Positions 29,926-34,418 of a stretch of DNA of 34,418 nt are shown piece after piece. The translations under genes and the position numbers were made by a program. How positions within the stretch are numbered: position 1 is the stretch's first letter; every line of letters starts with the position of its first letter. The stretch lies in IMG/VR virus record IMGVR_UViG_3300010151_000062, positions 1 through 34,418 of that record, one strand, 5' to 3'. This DNA is from a virus. The notes under the pieces are model-generated. The model was not told where the DNA came from and searched no databases. It saw nothing but the letters and a program-made list of their open reading frames with translations.

Positions 29926-31986
29926 ATGATAACATACCAAGAAATAGCTAGCGCGATGAGAAATCCCTCTAAATGGGAGCCTTTAGCAGAGCGCTACGGA
30001 AAAGACGAAGTATTAAATAGCGCGAATCTATACGATGAAATTGGGCCAGAAAAGTATCAAGCTCAGTTTTCTCAGACGCATCTTCCTGCAACTGCGCGAG
30101 AGTCTACTGTGCCGTATGATCAAGAAGCAGGATTTTTCTCTACTAAGAATTTAGGCGCACTTGCAGAAAACTTTGGTCCAAATGCTTATCAAACTTATGA
30201 GGGACTAAAAGCTGTTTATGATGATCCTACTCTTTTAGGTCAGATGTTCTCTCGAGAAGGAGCAGCTGCAATGGCTGATGATTTTGCAGAATTTGCAGAA
30301 GATCCAGCTAAACGCATAGTTGAACAACCATTTACTTCTATGCTTGATATGGCTCCTGGAGTAAAAGGGGCAAGATTAATAGCGAAAAGCGCGGTTCCTA
30401 ATAATCTTGCACGCAATTTAAGATCTCTTGATGAATATTTACATGAAGCGGCCCCTAACATTGCTCGGATACTAGACGAAGGAGGAAATTTAGTTACTGA
30501 CCCTTTAAAGACTACTTTACGCGCAGGTAAAGGCGTTACTAAAGGGGGATACGAAGCAATCCAGCGAATATTTGCTTTGGGTGGAGCAGCATTTAGCGGT
30601 GTTGATCAAAATAGCATAAGAAAAGCTATAGATTCGCCAAAGTTAAGTCCTAAGCAAAAGACGGCAGCTAAAGCATCGCCTGCATATACTCCTTCTGGAG
30701 CAGCGATGCGCCTTTTCCCTGGCCACTTTGGTACGCCGAGCGTAGAAACTACGCCGTTAAAATATTTTAAAGAAGTTGTTACAGGGGTACGAGATGAATC
30801 ATTAATTTTGCGTGATGTGCTTACCGCTGCAGGAGAAATAACTAACGAAATAGCTGATACTTTTCATCATACTTTGCCTGACTTATTTGAAAATATGACT
30901 GAAAAGTTTGACTTATTGCCTGCAATAGATAAATGGAAAGATTCTTTAACGAAAGAATTAACTGGCGTTAAAGTTTCTTTACAGCAGCAAGAAGCAGTAA
31001 AAGCCATTAAAAATCCATTAAGTATGGGGCATGGATATATTGCAGCAGAAGCTGCTCGTGAAGTTCCTGTTATGGTACCTAAAATGTCAATAGATATTTC
31101 AAAATCATCATTATTGGGCATCGCTGACGATCGGTTAGATACAGCAGTTAAATTTTTAAATGAACACTTTAAAGATGCTAATAACTTAGATCCTAAAGCT
31201 GCTTATATATTAATGCGAAATATTGATAATTTAATTTTAGATGTTCCAATGAAAGGCGCAGATGCTGTACAAGGGCTGCTTGCAGATTTACGTCATCATA
31301 TCAGAGAGCAATTTACAACGATGACAGAGAAGCTTCCTGGAGGAAAAACAATTAATGACCAATTGCAGGAAGTAGACGATCAAATAACGTATTTGGCGGA
31401 TCTTCAAAAAGAGTTTGGTTTATACACTAAAAGCAAAAATAACTCGTGGGAAGTTGGAGAAACTCCGAAAATTGTAAATGCAGGAACTATATTAAAAAAG
31501 ATAATGGCTGGAGGTAGAAAATCAGAAAAGTTTAGGCAAAGATTATTAGAGCGGTTAGAGGCCCGTGTTGGCCCTTTAACTACTGGGCTTGCTGCACTGC
31601 AAATGAAAGACGCGTTGCCTGCTAACATTGTAGGAAGAGCTGTAATTCAAGCGGCATTTCATGGCGTAGCTCAAATGTCCGGCCCTCATGGGATGGGAGC
31701 ATCTGCGTTATTGGGCACTTTATCTTTAGCTTCTCCTAGACTTATGAGCAGGTGGGCGCGTTGGTTAGGGTATCCAAAGCGTGTCGGGGATTGGGTCGAA
31801 GAAATAGGCGAAAACATAAACCAGAATAAAGTAGCTAAAATGATGCAAGATGCAGGCTATACCGTAGGAGGTATTTTACTAAATCACGGAAAAATTAGAG
31901 AAGCAGCTGATAAGAAGCATAGTGAAGATCGACGAGTTGCATCTAGAACGCAATCGTCAAAACGCATAAAAATGGCAGACTTCTAG
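29926..31986 (+). CDS. 686-residue internal/ejection protein candidate
   Basis: Mostly helical with several hydrophobic segments (EAIQRIFALGGAAFSGV near 210-225; IVGRAVIQAAFHGVAQM and MGASALLGTLSLASP near 565-605). It contains Gly/Ala-rich helices with charged surroundings (FAEFAEDPAKRIVEQPFTSMLDMAPGVKGARLIAKSA) and ends very basic (HSEDRRVASRTQSSKRIKMADF). No enzyme motif found. Position between the transglycosylase protein and the fibre, and mixed amphipathic and hydrophobic content, fit an internal protein that forms part of the entry channel through the envelope. AGGA precedes the ATG. Confidence 0.6.
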   Translation: MITYQEIASAMRNPSKWEPLAERYGKDEVLNSANLYDEIGPEKYQAQFSQTHLPATARESTVPYDQEAGFFSTKNLGALAENFGPNAYQTYEGLKAVYDDPTLLGQMFSREGAAAMADDFAEFAEDPAKRIVEQPFTSMLDMAPGVKGARLIAKSAVPNNLARNLRSLDEYLHEAAPNIARILDEGGNLVTDPLKTTLRAGKGVTKGGYEAIQRIFALGGAAFSGVDQNSIRKAIDSPKLSPKQKTAAKASPAYTPSGAAMRLFPGHFGTPSVETTPLKYFKEVVTGVRDESLILRDVLTAAGEITNEIADTFHHTLPDLFENMTEKFDLLPAIDKWKDSLTKELTGVKVSLQQQEAVKAIKNPLSMGHGYIAAEAAREVPVMVPKMSIDISKSSLLGIADDRLDTAVKFLNEHFKDANNLDPKAAYILMRNIDNLILDVPMKGADAVQGLLADLRHHIREQFTTMTEKLPGGKTINDQLQEVDDQITYLADLQKEFGLYTKSKNNSWEVGETPKIVNAGTILKKIMAGGRKSEKFRQRLLERLEARVGPLTTGLAALQMKDALPANIVGRAVIQAAFHGVAQMSGPHGMGASALLGTLSLASPRLMSRWARWLGYPKRVGDWVEEIGENINQNKVAKMMQDAGYTVGGILLNHGKIREAADKKHSEDRRVASRTQSSKRIKMADF

Positions 31987-32000
31987 AAAGTAGGGGTATA

Positions 32001-34418
32001 ATGGGAACGATAACTAGGTCGCATACATTTGTCGCGGGAGAAAAGCCTACAGACGATCAATGGAATGTAGACATTGATCAGTTATTTACGCTTATCAATG
32101 GAAATCTTGACGAGGGTAATGTAGACTACACTTCGAGTGACGGTATTGTGACATTGCAGCAAACGCAAACTATCACAGGTACGAAAACATTTGACGCGGC
32201 TACTACTTTTAACACATCTATACTTCCTGACTCAGCAGGTGCAGCAGACATAGGCACAGCTAGTGCGGAGTGGGGAGACGTATACATAGCCGATGATAAA
32301 TTTGTAAAGTTTGGATCTGATCAAAATGTATTAGTAGGGTATGACGAGACTACTACGGACTCTCTGAAATTCGCCGCAACTGAAGGCGCTGGATTGGCCA
32401 TTACGTTGATGGCCGATGAAGGTGATGATGCAGGTGATGAGTGGAAACTGAATGTAGCTGATGGGGGTGTAATAACTCTCGGGAATGACATAGCGTCGGC
32501 TGGTAGTTACGTTACACAGCTTACGCTTACTCCTAATTCTACTGTAGCGAGCTCGACTACTGCGATTGCCGGACACGCGACTGTAGGCGGTAATGCTACT
32601 GTTACTGGAGTGTTAAAAACTGATAGCGGCACTGACGCTACGAGCACTACTGATGGGTCGTTGCAGACTGATGGTGGCCTTAGTGTAGTTAAGGATGCTA
32701 TATTCGGTAACGATGTTAAGCTACTTACTGACTCTTCGGTGTTGTCGTTGGGTGTTGGTAGTGATGCTACACTAACTCACGATGGCACTACTGGAGTCAC
32801 GATTGCAGCTAATCCGATAATTGTAGATTCTGGCGACGCACTAACGCTAGATGCACATACTGGTATATTTATTTTTAAGGATGCCGGCAGTGAGGTTCTA
32901 AGGTTTACTGAAGGCAATAGTGGTGACGTTACGGTTAAGCTCGCTACTAATGGTAAGGATCTAGTATTCACCGACAATGGTGATGCTACGAATATGAAGA
33001 TCCTGGATGCGGCCGCAGGTATTAATGTTCCAGGCGAAGTCCAGACTACCAAGATAGCGTATACAGACGGTGACGATGCACTTACTATAGCTGACGGTGG
33101 AGGTGTTACTACTTCGAGTACGTTGACTATAGGCACTGTCGCGGCAGCGGGTTCAGACACCGATAAATTCTTGGTCCTCGATGGGAGCGGCAATGTAGAC
33201 TATCGCACAGGAGCCCAAGTACTCAGTGATATTGGAGGCGCTGGGGCAGGAAGTGGAGTAGCTGCGGATGATATATCTGCTGGTGATGCAGCAGTTAGCA
33301 TAGAAACGACAAGTGGGAACATTACCATAGATGCCCAAGCGAATGACGCTGATGTGATTATTAAAGTCGATGATAATGGGTCAGCAGTTACAGCGCTTAC
33401 GCTTGATGGTAGCGACGAAGGCAATGCGATATTTGTCAATGATGTGCAGTTAAAGTCTGATGGTGCATTGCTTGAGTTTGGCGCGGATCTGGATACTACG
33501 CTAACGCATACGGATGGTACTGGGCTAACGCTTAATAGCACGAATAAGCTGACTTTCGGTGATGCTGCGAGTTTTATACAACAATCAGCAGATGGCACCT
33601 TGCGTATAGATGGTGAGGCTATTATTGACCTTAATGCTTCTACGAGAGTGGATGTGTCGGGTGATCTAAAGGTTGGTGGTGAAGTACAGACGGCGAGTAT
33701 CGGCTACACCGATGGCGATAATGCGATAACGATTGCGGATGGTGGGGGTGTTACATTTGCCCAAGACACGCACGTTGCCAATGGCAGCGGCTTGGTTGTC
33801 GGCAACACCGCGCAAGTTGCCGTAGGTGGCGTTACTCCTGAAATGCAGGTTTTGGGAACGGCACCAGCAGACAGTGCGATGACGGTCGGCACATTTAGCG
33901 CAGACGCTTCATCGCCATTGTTTTATTTCGTTAAGTCGCGCAATGGGACTATTGGATCGAATACCATAGTCCAAGACAATGATCGTCTTGGACAAATTAT
34001 TTGGTGCGCGGATGACGGTAATGACTACACGCATGATGCTGCGAGAATCTTTGCAGAAGTCGATGGCACGCCAGGCGAGAATGATTTACCTACTGCATTA
34101 GTATTTTCAACCACAGCAGATGGTGCGGCGAGTGTTTCGGAGCGTATGCGGATCGACAGTGCTGGCAAGGTGGGCATTGGCATGACTCCGGCTTATCCGT
34201 TTGACACACTCGGCGATCAAAACGGTGGATGGGCCGCACGATTGGGAAATTCTGGCAACTCAACCCCGTATGGTCTGTGGATACGATTTACTGCGGCTGC
34301 TCCGAATAACACGGCGCAAAAATTCATCGACTGCGTTGATACAGGTACTAACCGTTTTATCGTCTGGTCAGACGGTACGTGTCAAAACGTCAACGGCACA
34401 TTCTCTACAATCTCTGAC
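32001..34418 (+). CDS. Tail fibre / tail spike-like protein, truncated by the right edge
   Basis: 806 codons are visible and open to the window end. The N-terminus MGTITRSHTFVAGEKPTDDQWNVDIDQLFTLINGNLDEGNVD is typical of a fibre anchor. The rest is beta-rich repeats of Asp, Gly, Thr and Ser: GEVQT-x-x-I-x-YTDGD-x-A-x-TIADGGGVT occurs at residues ~345 and ~560, and a shorter NDV-x-L ... LTH-x-DGTG unit also occurs twice. Towards the visible end, STTADGAASVSERMRIDSAGKVGIG is a motif common in phage fibres of aquatic environments. It probably contacts the host receptor; the C-terminal part that would set specificity lies outside. AGGGG lies before the start. Confidence 0.85.
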   Translation, partial: MGTITRSHTFVAGEKPTDDQWNVDIDQLFTLINGNLDEGNVDYTSSDGIVTLQQTQTITGTKTFDAATTFNTSILPDSAGAADIGTASAEWGDVYIADDKFVKFGSDQNVLVGYDETTTDSLKFAATEGAGLAITLMADEGDDAGDEWKLNVADGGVITLGNDIASAGSYVTQLTLTPNSTVASSTTAIAGHATVGGNATVTGVLKTDSGTDATSTTDGSLQTDGGLSVVKDAIFGNDVKLLTDSSVLSLGVGSDATLTHDGTTGVTIAANPIIVDSGDALTLDAHTGIFIFKDAGSEVLRFTEGNSGDVTVKLATNGKDLVFTDNGDATNMKILDAAAGINVPGEVQTTKIAYTDGDDALTIADGGGVTTSSTLTIGTVAAAGSDTDKFLVLDGSGNVDYRTGAQVLSDIGGAGAGSGVAADDISAGDAAVSIETTSGNITIDAQANDADVIIKVDDNGSAVTALTLDGSDEGNAIFVNDVQLKSDGALLEFGADLDTTLTHTDGTGLTLNSTNKLTFGDAASFIQQSADGTLRIDGEAIIDLNASTRVDVSGDLKVGGEVQTASIGYTDGDNAITIADGGGVTFAQDTHVANGSGLVVGNTAQVAVGGVTPEMQVLGTAPADSAMTVGTFSADASSPLFYFVKSRNGTIGSNTIVQDNDRLGQIIWCADDGNDYTHDAARIFAEVDGTPGENDLPTALVFSTTADGAASVSERMRIDSAGKVGIGMTPAYPFDTLGDQNGGWAARLGNSGNSTPYGLWIRFTAAAPNNTAQKFIDCVDTGTNRFIVWSDGTCQNVNGTFSTISD

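Noticed and set aside
32777-33598. Antisense open frames of 138 and 132 residues
   Set aside because: Both lie inside the fibre gene on the opposite strand; their Ser/Val/Pro/Ala composition mirrors the Asp/Gly/Thr repeats of the fibre. No ribosome binding site.

Overview
The window is one continuous piece of a tailed, double-stranded DNA phage genome, most likely short-tailed (podovirus-like). The right two thirds carry terminase, portal, scaffold, major capsid, adaptor, a P22 gp10-like tail-hub protein, large ejection-type virion proteins (one with a transglycosylase domain) and a tail fibre. I see no sheath, tail tube, tail-assembly frameshift pair or classical tape measure. A virion transglycosylase and large internal proteins suggest a Gram-negative host, but nothing in the sequence names it. 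The style resembles environmental, aquatic phage contigs. No integrase, tRNA, rRNA, CRISPR array or insertion sequence was found. Both ends cut through genes, so the genome continues on each side.

Layout. (1) Positions 1-7641 are leftward DNA-metabolism genes. Read from the right they are several small early-type proteins, a C5-cytosine methyltransferase-like protein, a Cas4/RecB-like nuclease, a Sak4-like ATPase, a DUF669/SSB-like protein, a ParB-methyltransferase fusion, and a uracil-DNA-glycosylase plus 3'-5' exonuclease protein (probably the N-terminus of a family A DNA polymerase) that runs off the left edge. (2) Positions 7642-8289 are a 648-bp gene-free, repeat-rich segment that looks like an origin or control region and ends at a strong leftward terminator. 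(3) Positions 8290-9097 hold two small leftward genes of unknown function. (4) Positions 9098-10023 are a 926-bp divergent intergenic region with more copies of the same repeats, a roughly 20-bp-period tandem array and two similar promoter-like sites. (5) Positions 10024-34418 are a tightly packed rightward late operon. It opens with an ADP-ribosyltransferase-domain protein and continues through packaging (TerS, TerL), head (portal, zinc-ribbon protein, scaffold, capsid, decoration candidate), connector and tail hub. It then encodes a 1292-residue protein with a long 11-residue repeat, a pair of paralogous proteins (one with a lytic transglycosylase domain), a 686-residue internal-protein candidate and a fibre.

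How the parts may fit. The ATPase, SSB-like and nuclease genes look like a phage single-strand annealing or recombination set next to the polymerase. Two methyltransferases probably mark phage DNA, and each is preceded by a terminator-like hairpin that could limit its expression. The most notable points are two repeat families arranged as a composite module on both sides of the 8.3-9.1 kb gene pair, the symmetric inverted-repeat and AT-rich core at 7914-8136, the 20-bp tandem array at 9662-9898, a C-terminal decapeptide shared by two unrelated proteins, the hendecad protein, and the virion-cluster ADP-ribosyltransferase. Starts were moved from the longest ORF where a ribosome binding site argued for it, and four short genes (36, 43, 49 and 72 residues) were added or trimmed by hand.
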